Shown: positions 21,165-32,802, counted from the first letter of the stretch. The stretch is 64,000 nt of DNA from Beijerinckiaceae bacterium (GCA_947478405.1 CANJVX010000008.1:27733-91732); one strand, 5' to 3'. Translations and numbers: made by a program. The notes: generated by a model from the letters alone, not told the origin.

Positions 21165-23432
21165 ATGCGAAGCGCTCTCGGGGGACCCCGCCTGCTGCTC
21201 CGCCGGCTCCGCGAGGTCATGGCGGAACCGGTGAGCGCACAGGTGCGCCTCGACAAGATCGTCGTCCATATCGCCTCCAACATGGTCGCAGAAGTCTGCT
21301 CAGTCTATGTGCTGCGCGATGACGGGCGCCTCGAACTTTTCGCCACCGAAGGTCTGAACCGCGAAGCGGTGCATTTGACGACCATGCGCTCGGGCGAAGG
21401 TCTCGTCGGCCGCATTTCCGAAACAGCGGAATCTCTGGCGCTATCGGACGCACAATCGCACCCGGCCTTCTCCTACAAGCCGGAGACGGGCGAAGAGATT
21501 TACCACTCCTTCTTGGGCGTGCCGATTTTGCGTGGCGGCAATACGCTGGGCGTTCTTGTTGTCCAGAACAAGGCGCGGCGCACCTATTCGGAAGAAGAGG
21601 TTGAAGCGCTTGAGACCACCGCAATGGTGCTCGCGGAAATGGTCGCCTCGGGCGAGCTGCAATCCATCGTGCGCCCGGGCGCCGAGATTGCCAATCGTCG
21701 CCACATGTCGCTTAAGGGTGCGCCCGTCGCCGACGGCCTAGGACTTGGCCATGTGGTGCTGCATGAGCCGCGCGTCACCATCAAGCAATTGATTGCCGAA
21801 GATCCCGCGAGCGAAGAAATCCGCCTGGATGCAGCACTTGAGAGCATGCGCCAGAATATCGACCTATTGATTGACCGCGGCAATGCAGCGGGTGCCGGCG
21901 AGCATCGCGAAGTGCTCGAAACATTCCGCATGTTTGCCCATGATCGCGGCTGGCTGCGCCGCCTGCGCGAGGCCATTGGATCGGGCCTCACCGCCGAAGC
22001 CGCTGTGGAGCGCGTGCAGAATGATGCGCGCGCAAAGCTCGCTCGCCGCACCGATCCTTATCTGCGCGAGCGCCTGCATGATCTCGATGACCTCGCCAAT
22101 CGCCTGCTGCATGCGCTGACGGGAGAAAGCTTTGTCGTCTCGCAGGATGAATTGCCCGACAATGCGATCATCGTTGCCCGCGCAATGGGCCCGGCGGCGC
22201 TGCTCGATTACGACCGCAAGAAATTGCGCGGCCTTGTGCTGGAAGATGGTGGGGCGTCGTCGCATGTCGCCATCGTTGCGCGGGCGATCGGAATACCGAT
22301 GGTGGGCGACGTCACCAATATCATCGACCTCGTCGAGACAGGCGATCCCATCATCATCGATGGCTCGACGGGTGACGTGCAGGTGCGTCCACCGGCGGAC
22401 GTCCAGGCCGCCTATGCTGAAAAAGCGCGGCTGCGTGCGCGCCGTCAGGCGCAATATCACAAGTTGCGCGACGTCCCCTCCCGCACGAAGGATGGCGTCG
22501 ATATTGGTCTGCACATGAATGCGGGCCTGTTGATCGATCTGCCGCATGTGGCTGAAACACGCGCCCAATCCATCGGCCTGTTTCGAACCGAATTGCAATT
22601 CATGGTCGCCGCGCAATTCCCGCGCGGCGAACAGCAATTTCAACTCTACAAAAACGTCATGGACGCGGTGCCCGACAAGCCGGTGACGTTCCGCACGCTC
22701 GACATCGGCGGCGATAAAATTTTGCCCTATATGTCGAGGCTGGAAGAAGATAATCCGGCATTGGGCTGGCGCGCGATCCGCATTGGCCTTGACCGCCCGG
22801 GCCTGTTGCGCACGCAATTGCGTGCCATGCTGCGCGCAGGAGCGGGACGCGACTTGCGCATCATGTTCCCAATGGTCGCCACTTGCGCCGAATTCGATGC
22901 TGCGAAAGATCTGACGATACGCGAAGTCATGCATCTGACGCGGCATGGACATGAATTACCGCGCGACTTGAAACTTGGTATCATGATCGAGGTGCCATCC
23001 GTGCTTTGGGCGCTGGATGAAATTCTGCCGCGAGTTGATTTTGTCTCTGTCGGCTCGAATGATCTGACGCAATATCTGTTTGCTGCCGACCGCGACAACA
23101 AGCGCGTCGCGACACGCTTTGACTCACTTTCGCCCGCGATGTTGCGCGCGTTGAAATCAATCACCGACACCGCAAAGCGGCACGGCACCTCAGTCACGCT
23201 CTGCGGTGAAATGGGCGGCAAACCGCTCGATGCAATGGCGCTGATTGCCATCGGCTATCGCAATCTCTCGATGTCACCAGCCTCTATCGGTCCGGTGAAA
23301 GCGATGCTGCTCGGGCTCGATGTGCATGAAGTGACTGAATTTGTGAATAGCCAGTTGAAAACATCGGGCAGTGCGAATTCAATCCGCGAGGATCTGCGCG
23401 CCTTTGCCGAAGCCAAGGGAGTTCCGCTTTAG
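21165..23432 (+). CDS. ptsP: phosphoenolpyruvate-protein phosphotransferase PtsP (GAF plus EI-Ntr domains)
   Basis: GAF domain, phospho-His region GGASSHVAIVARAIGIPMVG, PEP-binding C-terminal domain. Confidence 0.95.
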   Translation: MRSALGGPRLLLRRLREVMAEPVSAQVRLDKIVVHIASNMVAEVCSVYVLRDDGRLELFATEGLNREAVHLTTMRSGEGLVGRISETAESLALSDAQSHPAFSYKPETGEEIYHSFLGVPILRGGNTLGVLVVQNKARRTYSEEEVEALETTAMVLAEMVASGELQSIVRPGAEIANRRHMSLKGAPVADGLGLGHVVLHEPRVTIKQLIAEDPASEEIRLDAALESMRQNIDLLIDRGNAAGAGEHREVLETFRMFAHDRGWLRRLREAIGSGLTAEAAVERVQNDARAKLARRTDPYLRERLHDLDDLANRLLHALTGESFVVSQDELPDNAIIVARAMGPAALLDYDRKKLRGLVLEDGGASSHVAIVARAIGIPMVGDVTNIIDLVETGDPIIIDGSTGDVQVRPPADVQAAYAEKARLRARRQAQYHKLRDVPSRTKDGVDIGLHMNAGLLIDLPHVAETRAQSIGLFRTELQFMVAAQFPRGEQQFQLYKNVMDAVPDKPVTFRTLDIGGDKILPYMSRLEEDNPALGWRAIRIGLDRPGLLRTQLRAMLRAGAGRDLRIMFPMVATCAEFDAAKDLTIREVMHLTRHGHELPRDLKLGIMIEVPSVLWALDEILPRVDFVSVGSNDLTQYLFAADRDNKRVATRFDSLSPAMLRALKSITDTAKRHGTSVTLCGEMGGKPLDAMALIAIGYRNLSMSPASIGPVKAMLLGLDVHEVTEFVNSQLKTSGSANSIREDLRAFAEAKGVPL

Positions 23433-23484
23433 GTAAGAGGCTGGAACTGCACTGCCCTTCTCTTCTCCTGAAGCCAGGCATCAC

Positions 23485-24555
23485 ATGCTCCCCCAAGACA
23501 AGCTCGACCTCATCCTCCGCAAACATGAGGAAATTTCTGCAAAACTTTCCGCGGGTGTGACCGGACAGGAATTTGTTGCGCTGTCGCGCGAACTCTCCGA
23601 GCTTGATCCTGTGGTTGAAGCCATCCGCGCGTTCCGTGATGCCTCCGGTGATCTCACCGGCATCGACAGTCTGATTGCAGATTCCGCGATCGATGATGAA
23701 ATGCGCGCTTTGGCAGAGGATGAGCGCACCAACGCAACTGAACGACTGCAAAAACTTGAACATGACATTCGCATCGCGCTTCTGCCCAAAGATGCCGCCG
23801 ATGAGCATGGTGCCATTCTTGAAGTGCGTGCCGGCACAGGTGGTGATGAGGCAGCCCTCTTTGTAGGTGATCTCTTCCGCATGTATGAGCGCTATGCGCA
23901 ACTGCACGGCTGGAAGATGGAGCTTATGTCGGCTAGCGAGGGAACCGCTGGCGGGTATAAGGAAATCATCGCATCTGTCGAGGGGCGAGGCGTTTTTGCC
24001 AAATTGAAATATGAATCGGGTGTCCACCGCGTACAGCGCGTACCGGCCACCGAGACACAGGGACGCATCCATACGTCTGCCGCAACAGTCGCCATCCTGC
24101 CCGAAGCGCAGGATGTCGATGTCCACATTAACGAAGCCGATTTGAAAATTGACACGATGCGCGCGCAAGGCGCGGGGGGACAACACGTCAATAAAACAGA
24201 ATCGGCGATCCGCATCACGCATATTCCGACAGGGACAATTGTCTTTGTGCAAGACGAGCGCTCACAGCACAAGAACCGCGCGAGAGCTATGTCTTTGTTG
24301 CGCTCGCGGCTTTATGACGAACAGCGAACGAAGCTAGACTCCGAGCGCGCTGCTGATCGAAAGGCGCAAGTGGGTTCAGGTGACCGGTCCGAGCGGATCC
24401 GCACTTATAATTTTCCGCAAGGTCGCATCACAGATCACCGTATCAATCTGACGCTCTACAAGCTCGATCGCGTGGTGGCAGGCGATGCGCTCGATGAGAT
24501 TATTGATCCGCTGATCACAGAGCATCAGGCTGCGCAATTGGCGGCGGAAACGTAA
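23485..24555 (+). CDS. prfA: peptide chain release factor 1
   Basis: GGQ motif in [24 protein letters not shown]. Confidence 0.98.
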   Translation: MLPQDKLDLILRKHEEISAKLSAGVTGQEFVALSRELSELDPVVEAIRAFRDASGDLTGIDSLIADSAIDDEMRALAEDERTNATERLQKLEHDIRIALLPKDAADEHGAILEVRAGTGGDEAALFVGDLFRMYERYAQLHGWKMELMSASEGTAGGYKEIIASVEGRGVFAKLKYESGVHRVQRVPATETQGRIHTSAATVAILPEAQDVDVHINEADLKIDTMRAQGAGGQHVNKTESAIRITHIPTGTIVFVQDERSQHKNRARAMSLLRSRLYDEQRTKLDSERAADRKAQVGSGDRSERIRTYNFPQGRITDHRINLTLYKLDRVVAGDALDEIIDPLITEHQAAQLAAET

Positions 24556-24562
24556 CTTTTCA

Positions 24563-24647
24563 GGTCATTGCGAGGAGCGAAGCGACGCGGCAAACTAGAG
24601 GCCCCACGTGAGGCTGTCTGATTTGCTTAGCTGACGCTCGCAATGAC
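24563..24647. repeat. REP/MITE-like dyad element, copy F (between convergent prfA and purH)
   Basis: GGTCATTGCGAGGAGCGAAGCGACGCGGCAAACTAGAGGCCCCACGTGAGGC...GCTCGCAATGACG. Confidence 0.85.
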
Positions 24648-24666
24648 GCCGAGGTGCAAGCGCACA

Positions 24667-26259
24667 TTAATGCCGGAAATGACGGTGGCCGGTTAATACC
24701 ATGGCCAGGCCTGCTTCATCCGCTGCTTTGATCACTTCATCATCACGCATAGAGCCGCCCGGCTGAATGACCGCCGTAGCGCCTGCTTCAGCCGCTGCGA
24801 GCAAACCATCCGCGAATGGAAAGAAAGCGTCAGACGCAACAACCGAACCCTTGGCGAGTGTTTCCGGCAGGCCCGCCGCTTTAGCAGCTTCGGCTGCTTT
24901 CCATGCAGCAATGCGAGAAGAATCTACACGGCTCATCTGTCCTGCGCCCACACCAACCGTTGCGCCATTCTTGGCATAGACAATCGCATTCGACTTCACA
25001 TGCTTGGCGACACGGAATGCAAAGCGCATGTCTGACAATTCTTGGGTCGTCGGCTGGCGCTTGGTAACGACGCGCAAATCCATGTCGTCAACCACTGCAT
25101 TGTCGCGACCTTGCACAAGCAGGCCGCCCGCCACCGTCTTGAACGTCAAACCGTTGGCGCGCGGGTTGGGTAGCCCGCCCGTGAGCAGCAAGCGCAGATT
25201 CTTCTTGGAGGCCACCAGCGCAATGGCTTCTTCATCAGCATCTGGCGCAATGATCACTTCCGTGAAAATTTTCACGATCTCGGCAGCAGCTTGCGCGTCA
25301 AGCTTTCGGTTAAGTGCGACAATGCCACCGAATGCCGAAACAGGATCACAGCGCAAGGCACGCTCATAGGCTTCCAGAAGCGATGCGCCTTCGGCAACAC
25401 CGCACGGATTGGCGTGTTTAATTATGGCAACAGCAGCTGTGCGAGCCGGATCAAACTCGCTCACACATTCGAAAGCGGCATCGGTATCATTCACATTATT
25501 ATAGGAAAGCTGCTTGCCCTGCACCTGACGGGCGGTCGCCACACCAAAGCGTTTTTCGGGGGTGAGATAAAAACCCGCGGCCTGATGGGGGTTTTCGCCA
25601 TAGCGCATCTTTTCCGCCAGATAACCGCCGATTGCGCGGTAATCAGGCGCATCTTCGCCGAGCTCATTGGCAAACCAGTTGGAGATCGCTGCATCATAAG
25701 CTGCGGTGCGCGCATAGGCTTTCTGTGCCAGCGCCCTGCGCAGCGTCAGCGTGGTTGCGCCCTTGTTGGCAGACAGTACATCAAGCACGCGCGCATAATC
25801 ACTCACATCAACAACCACCGCGACATCGCCATGATTCTTGGCCGCGGCGCGGATCATTGCGGGGCCACCAATGTCGATATTTTCGATGCAATCATCATAG
25901 GCCGCGCCCTTCGCCACCGTTTCTTCAAACGGATAGAGATTGACGACGAGCAGATCGATCGCAGGGATAGAATGCGCGAGCATGGCCGCCTCATGTTCCG
26001 GATTTTCGCGAATGGCGAGCAGGCCGCCATGCACACGCGGATGCAGCGTCTTCACGCGACCATCCATCATTTCCGGAAAGCCGGTAATGTCGGCGACATC
26101 TTTCACGGGCAGACCCGCATCAGCGAGCGACTTGCGCGTGCCGCCTGTCGAGACGAGTTCGATGCCTTGCGCGCTCAGCGCCCTGGCAAAATCAATCAGG
26201 CCGGTCTTGTCGGAAACGGAAAGAAGAGCGCGCGTCACGCGACGAAGATGTGTGGGCAT
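24667..26259 (-). CDS. purH: bifunctional AICAR formyltransferase/IMP cyclohydrolase
   Basis: [21 protein letters not shown]-terminus; full-length PurH; start chosen at [12 protein letters not shown]. Confidence 0.97.
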   Translation of the reverse strand: MPTHLRRVTRALLSVSDKTGLIDFARALSAQGIELVSTGGTRKSLADAGLPVKDVADITGFPEMMDGRVKTLHPRVHGGLLAIRENPEHEAAMLAHSIPAIDLLVVNLYPFEETVAKGAAYDDCIENIDIGGPAMIRAAAKNHGDVAVVVDVSDYARVLDVLSANKGATTLTLRRALAQKAYARTAAYDAAISNWFANELGEDAPDYRAIGGYLAEKMRYGENPHQAAGFYLTPEKRFGVATARQVQGKQLSYNNVNDTDAAFECVSEFDPARTAAVAIIKHANPCGVAEGASLLEAYERALRCDPVSAFGGIVALNRKLDAQAAAEIVKIFTEVIIAPDADEEAIALVASKKNLRLLLTGGLPNPRANGLTFKTVAGGLLVQGRDNAVVDDMDLRVVTKRQPTTQELSDMRFAFRVAKHVKSNAIVYAKNGATVGVGAGQMSRVDSSRIAAWKAAEAAKAAGLPETLAKGSVVASDAFFPFADGLLAAAEAGATAVIQPGGSMRDDEVIKAADEAGLAMVLTGHRHFRH

Positions 26260-26391
26260 GGAATCACTTGTCCCGGGCCAGAGAAGGGAAGGCCCGCGCG
26301 ATAACATGCGGCGCGTGAGGGGGAAAGGCCGCCAGAGGTCGTGCCATTGGATGCCTGCCTGATTAGGTTTTTGTTCCTGAAATTCCGGCTC

Positions 26392-28182
26392 TTAGTCAGC
26401 CAAACGTTCCATTGTCCACACCAACGCGGGTGTCTCGCGCACTTTGGCGCTTACGACGAGCTGATCTGTCTGGCGTGGTCCCTCGCGGCCGCCCAAGAAA
26501 ATGCTTTCTTCGACTGCGACAGGCAGGCCGCTGGCACCAAACAGCCAGCGCGAGGCGTCGGGCAATGTCAGCACTACAGCCGCTCCACCCTCAACGCGTT
26601 CCGGGCGGACCATCGGGTGGAGATGGAAGCGCAGCGCAAATTCAGCCTGCCCGGCGCCCGGCACCCGCCGCCCAGTGGCAATCAGCTTATCCTCGCCCTC
26701 AAAGCGCAGACCATCGGCCGATAATGTCAGGCGTCGCTCATGCAGCAGGCCGAAGCTGCGATCATAGCCATCATGGCGCGCTTCGATCTCGACGGCATAT
26801 TCATCTTGCGCGCGGCGTGTCCGCACGTCGGTGGGGCCCGCGATCACTTGTCCAGCAACCCAACGATCAAGACCCGCGCCTGTTGCAAAACGTGCGGAGG
26901 AGGTGTCGCCAACGATCAGGGCTGTATGGGCAGCTGTTGTGCGTGCAACTTCGCGCAAGTCAGCGCGTGGATTGAGTGGGACACCGCAATTAACAAAGAT
27001 GCGATTGGCCCCGTTGGACATTTCAAACGAGAGTGTACCCGCATGGGCTTCACACGAGAAACGGGCGGGCGGCGGCGTGCCGCAATCCATAATGATGATC
27101 GTTTCGCCGGCTTCGATGCGCTCATAACCTGAATGGGGCGCATGCAAAAGTGGCGCCGCGCGCGCATCGTCATAGGCCAGAACCGTGGCAACGGCATGTG
27201 CCGCTGTTGGTCCCATCCCGTTGAACAGAGCCATAGAGCCTTCGCTGTGGCGAAAGAGGCGCAGCATCGGCATCATGCGATCAATGGCATTGAGCAACAT
27301 TTGTGGCGCGCTTGTGCCCCGTGCTGCATAGGCCTGCCGCAGGGGCAAAAGATCAAGCAAAAGGTCGACCAGAATTTGCGGGTTTCGCCCGATATGCCCT
27401 CCATCCGGCAAGATCTGCGCTTTCAGCTCATCGACAAGCATTTTTGTTCCGCGTTTGGCAATCGTGTTCAGGCCTTGCGCGCAAAGCCCGAGCTCAGCCA
27501 CGGCAATGGCGCAAAGCAAACGCGATTCACCCTCCAATCCATCGGAAAGGCAGCGCTGCAAATATTTAGAATGAACACCCAACGAGCGCATGAAGCGGCG
27601 ATAAAAATCGCGATCCGCACCATCCAGAATGAGGGGTGATTGCGACAGAAATGACAAGAGGCGCCGCGCTACAACATCGGCATTCCAATCCGGGGCGTTG
27701 GATGGACGCCCTCGTAGATTGATCCAGTCCCCCACAAGCGCGCGAGCATTGGCACGCGCCAGAGCGCTATCGGCTGCTCGCAAATGACGCAGCCAGGTGA
27801 AATTGGTCAGCCCGATGAACCAGGCATCAGACGGCGGCAATATCTCGAATGGCGATTGGCCATGCGTGTTCACGCTCTTGCCAGCAAAAACGAAATAACC
27901 CGAGTAAATATCCGACGCGATGGTTGGATCAGTTGTGCGAATATCTTGGGGCGCAATTAGCAAGCGCTCGGGAGTCTGAGTACCAAAGCCCGAGATGAGC
28001 CGCAGCGGCAAACGCAACAGGCGAAGACCAAAGACCGCTCCGCGCCCAGCAACCAGGCGCGTGACGAGCAGGCGATCGGCAATGCGCGACGACGCTGACG
28101 ACAATTGTCCCTCAAACTTCCGGAAAAAGGCGGCCGAATCTGCGCGCCAAAAAGAGCGGACGTGAATGCCCGCATTAAGCAT
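26392..28182 (-). CDS. heparinase II/III family protein
   Basis: Long alpha/alpha toroid-like N-terminus and C-terminal heparinase II/III region (IIIMDCGTPPPARFSCEAHAGTLSFEMSNGANRIFVNCG). Confidence 0.88.
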   Translation of the reverse strand: MLNAGIHVRSFWRADSAAFFRKFEGQLSSASSRIADRLLVTRLVAGRGAVFGLRLLRLPLRLISGFGTQTPERLLIAPQDIRTTDPTIASDIYSGYFVFAGKSVNTHGQSPFEILPPSDAWFIGLTNFTWLRHLRAADSALARANARALVGDWINLRGRPSNAPDWNADVVARRLLSFLSQSPLILDGADRDFYRRFMRSLGVHSKYLQRCLSDGLEGESRLLCAIAVAELGLCAQGLNTIAKRGTKMLVDELKAQILPDGGHIGRNPQILVDLLLDLLPLRQAYAARGTSAPQMLLNAIDRMMPMLRLFRHSEGSMALFNGMGPTAAHAVATVLAYDDARAAPLLHAPHSGYERIEAGETIIIMDCGTPPPARFSCEAHAGTLSFEMSNGANRIFVNCGVPLNPRADLREVARTTAAHTALIVGDTSSARFATGAGLDRWVAGQVIAGPTDVRTRRAQDEYAVEIEARHDGYDRSFGLLHERRLTLSADGLRFEGEDKLIATGRRVPGAGQAEFALRFHLHPMVRPERVEGGAAVVLTLPDASRWLFGASGLPVAVEESIFLGGREGPRQTDQLVVSAKVRETPALVWTMERLAD

Positions 28183-28230
28183 TCCAAGCGTTAACGGGTC
28201 ATTAACACTGTTGATTTCCCTATGATTTGT

Positions 28231-29583
28231 TCAGCTTTTCAACAGTCTGACAGCAAAGAATCCGTCAAGTCCCGAGAGCCGCGGATCGCTTTGATCCAGA
28301 TAAAAGGGCAATGTGCGCAGCTCGCCTTGCGGCGTCAGGCACATACTAAGCCCGCCGATTTCCTCTGCCTGAATAGGATCGCGGCGCATATCGGGATGGC
28401 GGCGCAGAAAAGCCTCGATCTGCATCTCGCCTTCTTCAGGCTCAAGCGAACAGGTACAGTAGACGAGGCGCCCTCCGCTTTTCAGCAAGAGCGCAGCGCG
28501 TTCGAGCATTTTTGCCTGCACGACAGCTAGACTGGCAATGTCGCCAGCTTTCTTCGTCCAGGCGACGTCAGGATGGCGACGTATCGTGCCGGTCGCCGAA
28601 CAGGGTGCGTCGAGCAAAATGGCGTCAAACAATTCCGCTTCAAAGGCGAGCGCGTCGCCCACACGAATTTCGACCGATAGTCCTAGCCGTTCCAGATTGG
28701 CAGCCAGTCGCTTCAAGCGCTCGGCTGAACGATCCAGCGCAACAACCTGCGCGCCGGTGATGGCGAGTTGTGCTGTCTTGCCGCCAGGCGCGGCACAGAG
28801 ATCTGCAATGCGCTCGCCACTTTTTGCTTTGATGAGGCGCGCGGGAATGGCCGCAGCTGCATCCTGCACCCACCAATTGCCTTCGGCATAGCCGGCCAAT
28901 TCATCTACCGGCGCATGCGAAGTCAGGCGCCACGAACCGGTTGGCAGCATGATGCCTTCAGGTAGGTGTTCCAGATCAAGACCAGGCTTCAACGTTAGAT
29001 CAAGTGTTGGCTCATTGCGATGCGCGCGCGCAATCGCAGCGGCCTTGTCATCACCATAGGTCTTGCGCCAGCGCGCAGCCAGCCATTGCGGCGTATCGGC
29101 AAAAGAATCTGCGAGATCGGTCCATTCATCACGCGCGCGCGCAATGTTACGCAACACGGCATTAACGAGACCCGCGAAGGCCGCATCGCGCGGCTGCTGG
29201 CGGGTGGCGCGCACGGCCAGATCAACGGCAGCGTGATCGGGCACATCCATGAAAAGAATTTGGGCCGCACCTACCATCAAGGTCCATTCAAGGCTTTGCA
29301 CTTTGCGCGGCAGGCCTTTGTCCAGCATGGCAGCAATGGCCAGTCGCAACGTCCCGAAGCGACGCAGTGAGGTGAGCACGATCGAGCGCACCAAGCCACG
29401 GTCGCGCGCATCAAGACCCTGAAGAGCCTGCGGCCCGGCACCCGGCGCAAAGCGTTCATCAAGCCCAGAGCCATTCCCAGCAATTTCCGCGAGGATGGCA
29501 GCGGCAGCCAGACGAACAGCCAAGCCCGGCACCATCTCGGGTACCACCTGTCGTTGAGGTGGGCTTTTGGGCCTGAAGGCCAT
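28231..29583 (-). CDS. RsmB/NOP family class I SAM-dependent RNA (cytosine-C5) methyltransferase
   Basis: NusB-like N-terminus, ADLCAAPGGKTAQL, DAPCSATGTIRRHPDV. Confidence 0.94.
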   Translation of the reverse strand: MAFRPKSPPQRQVVPEMVPGLAVRLAAAAILAEIAGNGSGLDERFAPGAGPQALQGLDARDRGLVRSIVLTSLRRFGTLRLAIAAMLDKGLPRKVQSLEWTLMVGAAQILFMDVPDHAAVDLAVRATRQQPRDAAFAGLVNAVLRNIARARDEWTDLADSFADTPQWLAARWRKTYGDDKAAAIARAHRNEPTLDLTLKPGLDLEHLPEGIMLPTGSWRLTSHAPVDELAGYAEGNWWVQDAAAAIPARLIKAKSGERIADLCAAPGGKTAQLAITGAQVVALDRSAERLKRLAANLERLGLSVEIRVGDALAFEAELFDAILLDAPCSATGTIRRHPDVAWTKKAGDIASLAVVQAKMLERAALLLKSGGRLVYCTCSLEPEEGEMQIEAFLRRHPDMRRDPIQAEEIGGLSMCLTPQGELRTLPFYLDQSDPRLSGLDGFFAVRLLKS

Positions 29584-29680
29584 GAAATCTCTCCTGTGTC
29601 GACCGCCGCGTAACATGATCCGGGCGCTGGCGCCATGGGGGAACGCGCCCTATATGTGAGCCCATCCGAGGATGAATGGC

Positions 29681-29908
29681 ATGACCGACCAAGCCCAGAC
29701 GCCACAACCCAGTCAAGACGCACCCGCTGAGGCACCCAAGAAAGCGCTCTCACCCGCTGCCCAGCGCGCCCTTGCGGAAGCAGACGAGCGCCGCCGCAAT
29801 GCGGATGCCGAGCGCGCAGAATTGGCGAAGGAAATCAACGGCCGCGGCGGTCTCGACCCAGCCCGCTATGGCGATTGGGAAGTGAAGGGCATCATCAGCG
29901 ACTTCTGA
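29681..29908 (+). CDS. DUF1674 domain protein (SDHAF4-like)
   Basis: C-terminal KEINGRGGLDPARYGDWEVKGIISDF. Confidence 0.92.
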   Translation: MTDQAQTPQPSQDAPAEAPKKALSPAAQRALAEADERRRNADAERAELAKEINGRGGLDPARYGDWEVKGIISDF

Positions 29909-30007
29909 ATGCTGCACGTGATTGCGTGTAAGCACGTCAAATTTTGTCGGCTTTGATTGTAGGATCATATTGACAGACTTAGGCTGTCAGAGATTAGTCG
30001 TGAGACT

Positions 30008-30550
30008 ATGATCCTGACTCGCAACATTGGCTTTGCCAGCATGCTTATCCTCACCGCCTGTGGTGCGGGTGCGGCGGGCTATTATGCGGGCAGCATGCGC
30101 GCGCCTGAGACGCGCGCCTCACGTGACCCTGCACAAACCGCGCCCATGTCGGCAGGCTTCCCCGGGCCTTTCGCCAGCGACATGATGCGCGTGGTTGATG
30201 GCGACACATTCAAGGCGCGTGTGCCGATCTGGTTTGGCCAAGAGATCACGACGTCTGTGCGCGTGCGCGGTTTTGATGCGCCGGAGGTCAAAGGCAAATG
30301 TGCTGAAGAGAGCAAAGCCGCCGCAGAAGCCACCGACATGCTGCGCGAGATTCTCTCAAGCGGGCCGGTGACACTGCATGATATTGGGCCGGACAAATAT
30401 TTCGGCCGCGTGGTTGCCCAAGTGCACGTGAAATTGAAAGACGGGATCGACACCGACGTTGCACAGATGATGATCGCTGCCGGGCTGGGACGCCCCTACA
30501 ACGGCGGCACACGCGGAAGCTGGTGCGAGAAAGTTGCGCAGAAGGGATAA
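30008..30550 (+). CDS. thermonuclease (SNase-like) family protein
   Basis: N-terminal TM/signal, VVDGDTFKARVPIWFGQEITTSVRVRGFDAPEVKGKC. Confidence 0.88.
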   Translation: MILTRNIGFASMLILTACGAGAAGYYAGSMRAPETRASRDPAQTAPMSAGFPGPFASDMMRVVDGDTFKARVPIWFGQEITTSVRVRGFDAPEVKGKCAEESKAAAEATDMLREILSSGPVTLHDIGPDKYFGRVVAQVHVKLKDGIDTDVAQMMIAAGLGRPYNGGTRGSWCEKVAQKG

Positions 30551-30561
30551 GCCCCATCGCT

Positions 30562-30645
30562 CGTCATTGCGAGGAGCAAAGCGACGAAGCAATCCAGAAG
30601 CCACGCGTGAGGCTTCTGGTTTGCTTCGCTTCGCTCGCAATGACG
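30562..30645. repeat. REP/MITE-like dyad element, copy G (between convergent genes)
   Basis: CGTCATTGCGAGGAGCAAAGCGACGAAGCAATCCAGAAGCCACGCGTGAGGCTTCTGGTTTGCTTCGCTTCGCTCGCAATGACG. Confidence 0.9.
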
Positions 30646-30651
30646 GACATA

Positions 30652-30680
30652 AAAAACCCCGCCTGAGCGGGGTTTTATTT
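30652..30680. terminator. bidirectional Rho-independent terminator between nuclease gene and acs
   Basis: AAAAACCCCGC-CTGA-GCGGGGTTTTATTT. Confidence 0.85.
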
Positions 30681-30695
30681 ATTCTGACGCAGCTC

Positions 30696-32633
30696 TCACT
30701 TGCCGCGATTGGCGATGAGATCATCCACCACGCTCGGATCAGCCAGTGTTGACGTATCACCCAGCGAGCCGAATTCGTTCTCGGCAATCTTGCGCAAGAT
30801 ACGGCGCATGATTTTGCCTGATCGGGTCTTCGGCAGACCGGGCGCCCATTGGATGACATCAGGCGAGGCAATCGGCCCGATTTCCTTGCGCACCCAATTG
30901 ACGAGTTCCTTGCGCAACTCATCAGAGGGCTGCTCACCCGTCATCAACGTCACATAGGCATAGATGCCCTGCCCCTTGATGTCGTGCGGATAACCAACGA
31001 CTGCGGCTTCCGACACTTTGGGATGCGCGACCAATGCGCTTTCCACTTCGGCTGTGCCCATGCGGTGACCCGACACATTGATCACGTCATCGACGCGACC
31101 CGTAATCCAGTAATATCCATCCGCATCACGGCGGCAGCCGTCACCGGTGAAATATTTGCCCGGATAGGTCGAAAAATAAGTCTGCACGAAGCGTTCGTGA
31201 TCGCCATAGACAGTGCGCATCTGGCCCGGCCATGAATCGGCGAGCACAAGATTGCCCTCGCAAGCGCCGTTCTGAGTGACGCCATTGGCATCAACAATTT
31301 CCGGCTTCACACCGAAAAAGGGACGCGTGGCGGACCCTGGCTTCAAGGCTGTTGCGCCGGGCAACGGCGTAATCAGCACGCCACCTGTTTCGGTCTGCCA
31401 CCATGTATCGACGATCGGGCAGCGGCTGTCGCCAACGACGCGATAATACCATTCCCAAGCTTCCGGATTGATCGGCTCGCCAACCGAGCCCAAGAGACGC
31501 AGGCTTGAGCGAGAGGTTCTCTTCACAGCCTCTTCCCCAGCGCCCATGAGCGAGCGGATCGCGGTCGGTGCGGTGTAGAAAATATTGACCTTGTGCTTGT
31601 CGATCACTTCCCAGAAGCGCGACATGGACGGATAATTCGGCACGCCTTCAAACATCAGAGTCGTCGCGCCATTGGCGAGCGGGCCATAGACAATGTAGCT
31701 GTGGCCCGTGACCCAGCCCACGTCAGCCGTGCACCAGTAAACATCACCCTCGTGATAATCGAAGACATATTGATGCGTCATCGAAGCATAGACGAGATAG
31801 CCACCGGTCGTATGCACGACACCCTTGGGCGCGCCGGTCGAACCTGATGTGTAGAGAATGAACAGCGGATCTTCCGCATTCACATGGGTTGGCGCGCATT
31901 CAGTCGAAACTTTTTTCGCTTCTTCTTCATACCAGAAGTCGCGGCCCGGTTTCATGTCGATCTTGCCGCCGGTGCGCTTGACGACGATCATCGATTTCAC
32001 AATGTCGCCGGTCTTGTTGCAGGCCTCATCCGCATTGACCTTCAGCGCAACCTTGCGGCCACCGCGCAGACCTTCATCCGCCGTAATGACAACTTTGGAA
32101 TTGCAGCCTTCAATACGACCTGCCAGCGAGTCAGGCGAGAAGCCGCCAAAGACGATGGAGTGAACAGCACCCAAACGCGCGCAAGCAAGCATCGCGTAAG
32201 CGGCTTCCGGAATCATCGGCATGTAAATGGTGACCGTGTCGCCCTTGTTGACGCCATGCGCCTTCAGCACATTTGCAAACTTGCCAACTTCTGCATGCAG
32301 CTCGCGATAGGTGATATGTTTGGATTCATTCGGGTCGTCACCTTCCCAAATGATCGCGGTCTGATCACCACGTTTTTCAAGGTGACGATCAACGCAATTA
32401 TAGGCGACATTGGTAACGCCATCTTCATACCATTTGATCGAGACATTGTGCGGATCGAAGCTGGTATTCTTGACCTTGGTGAAGGGTGTAAACCAGTCAA
32501 TGCGCTTGCCGTGCTCGCCCCAGAAAGCTTCCGGATTATCGAGGGATTGGGCGTACATCGTCTTGTACTTGGCATCGTCGATATAAGCGCGACGGGCCCA
32601 ATCAGCACTGACGCCGTAAACTTTCTCGGACAT
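30696..32633 (-). CDS. acs: acetate--CoA ligase
   Basis: AMP-binding motif [22 protein letters not shown]-terminal [11 protein letters not shown]. Confidence 0.97.
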   Translation of the reverse strand: MSEKVYGVSADWARRAYIDDAKYKTMYAQSLDNPEAFWGEHGKRIDWFTPFTKVKNTSFDPHNVSIKWYEDGVTNVAYNCVDRHLEKRGDQTAIIWEGDDPNESKHITYRELHAEVGKFANVLKAHGVNKGDTVTIYMPMIPEAAYAMLACARLGAVHSIVFGGFSPDSLAGRIEGCNSKVVITADEGLRGGRKVALKVNADEACNKTGDIVKSMIVVKRTGGKIDMKPGRDFWYEEEAKKVSTECAPTHVNAEDPLFILYTSGSTGAPKGVVHTTGGYLVYASMTHQYVFDYHEGDVYWCTADVGWVTGHSYIVYGPLANGATTLMFEGVPNYPSMSRFWEVIDKHKVNIFYTAPTAIRSLMGAGEEAVKRTSRSSLRLLGSVGEPINPEAWEWYYRVVGDSRCPIVDTWWQTETGGVLITPLPGATALKPGSATRPFFGVKPEIVDANGVTQNGACEGNLVLADSWPGQMRTVYGDHERFVQTYFSTYPGKYFTGDGCRRDADGYYWITGRVDDVINVSGHRMGTAEVESALVAHPKVSEAAVVGYPHDIKGQGIYAYVTLMTGEQPSDELRKELVNWVRKEIGPIASPDVIQWAPGLPKTRSGKIMRRILRKIAENEFGSLGDTSTLADPSVVDDLIANRGK

Positions 32634-32753
32634 ATTCCCTCTCCCCGAAGACCCCGACCGCCCTGCATCGGCATTGCGGTTTTTGCACAGAATTTGTGCG
32701 CTGCATTATGCCCATGGAGAGCGCGCAAACAAGGAGTTGGGTGGTCACACTTT

Positions 32754-32765
32754 CGTCGCGCGACG
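32754..32765. promoter_or_regulatory. 12-bp perfect palindrome upstream of acs
   Basis: CGTCGCGCGACG. Confidence 0.25.
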
Positions 32766-32802
32766 TTAGGGGAAGTCTGTTATCACCAAAGGGCAAACAG
32801 GT

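Noticed and set aside
21864-22952. 362-aa minus-strand ORF antisense to ptsP
   Set aside because: Mirror-frame artefact of ptsP; no promoter, start context or domain support.
30356-30937. 193-aa minus ORF containing PSLRAKRSKPEASRVASGLLRRFAPRNDE
   Set aside because: This peptide is the classic conceptual translation of the REP-like element (copy G), and the frame runs antisense to the nuclease gene.
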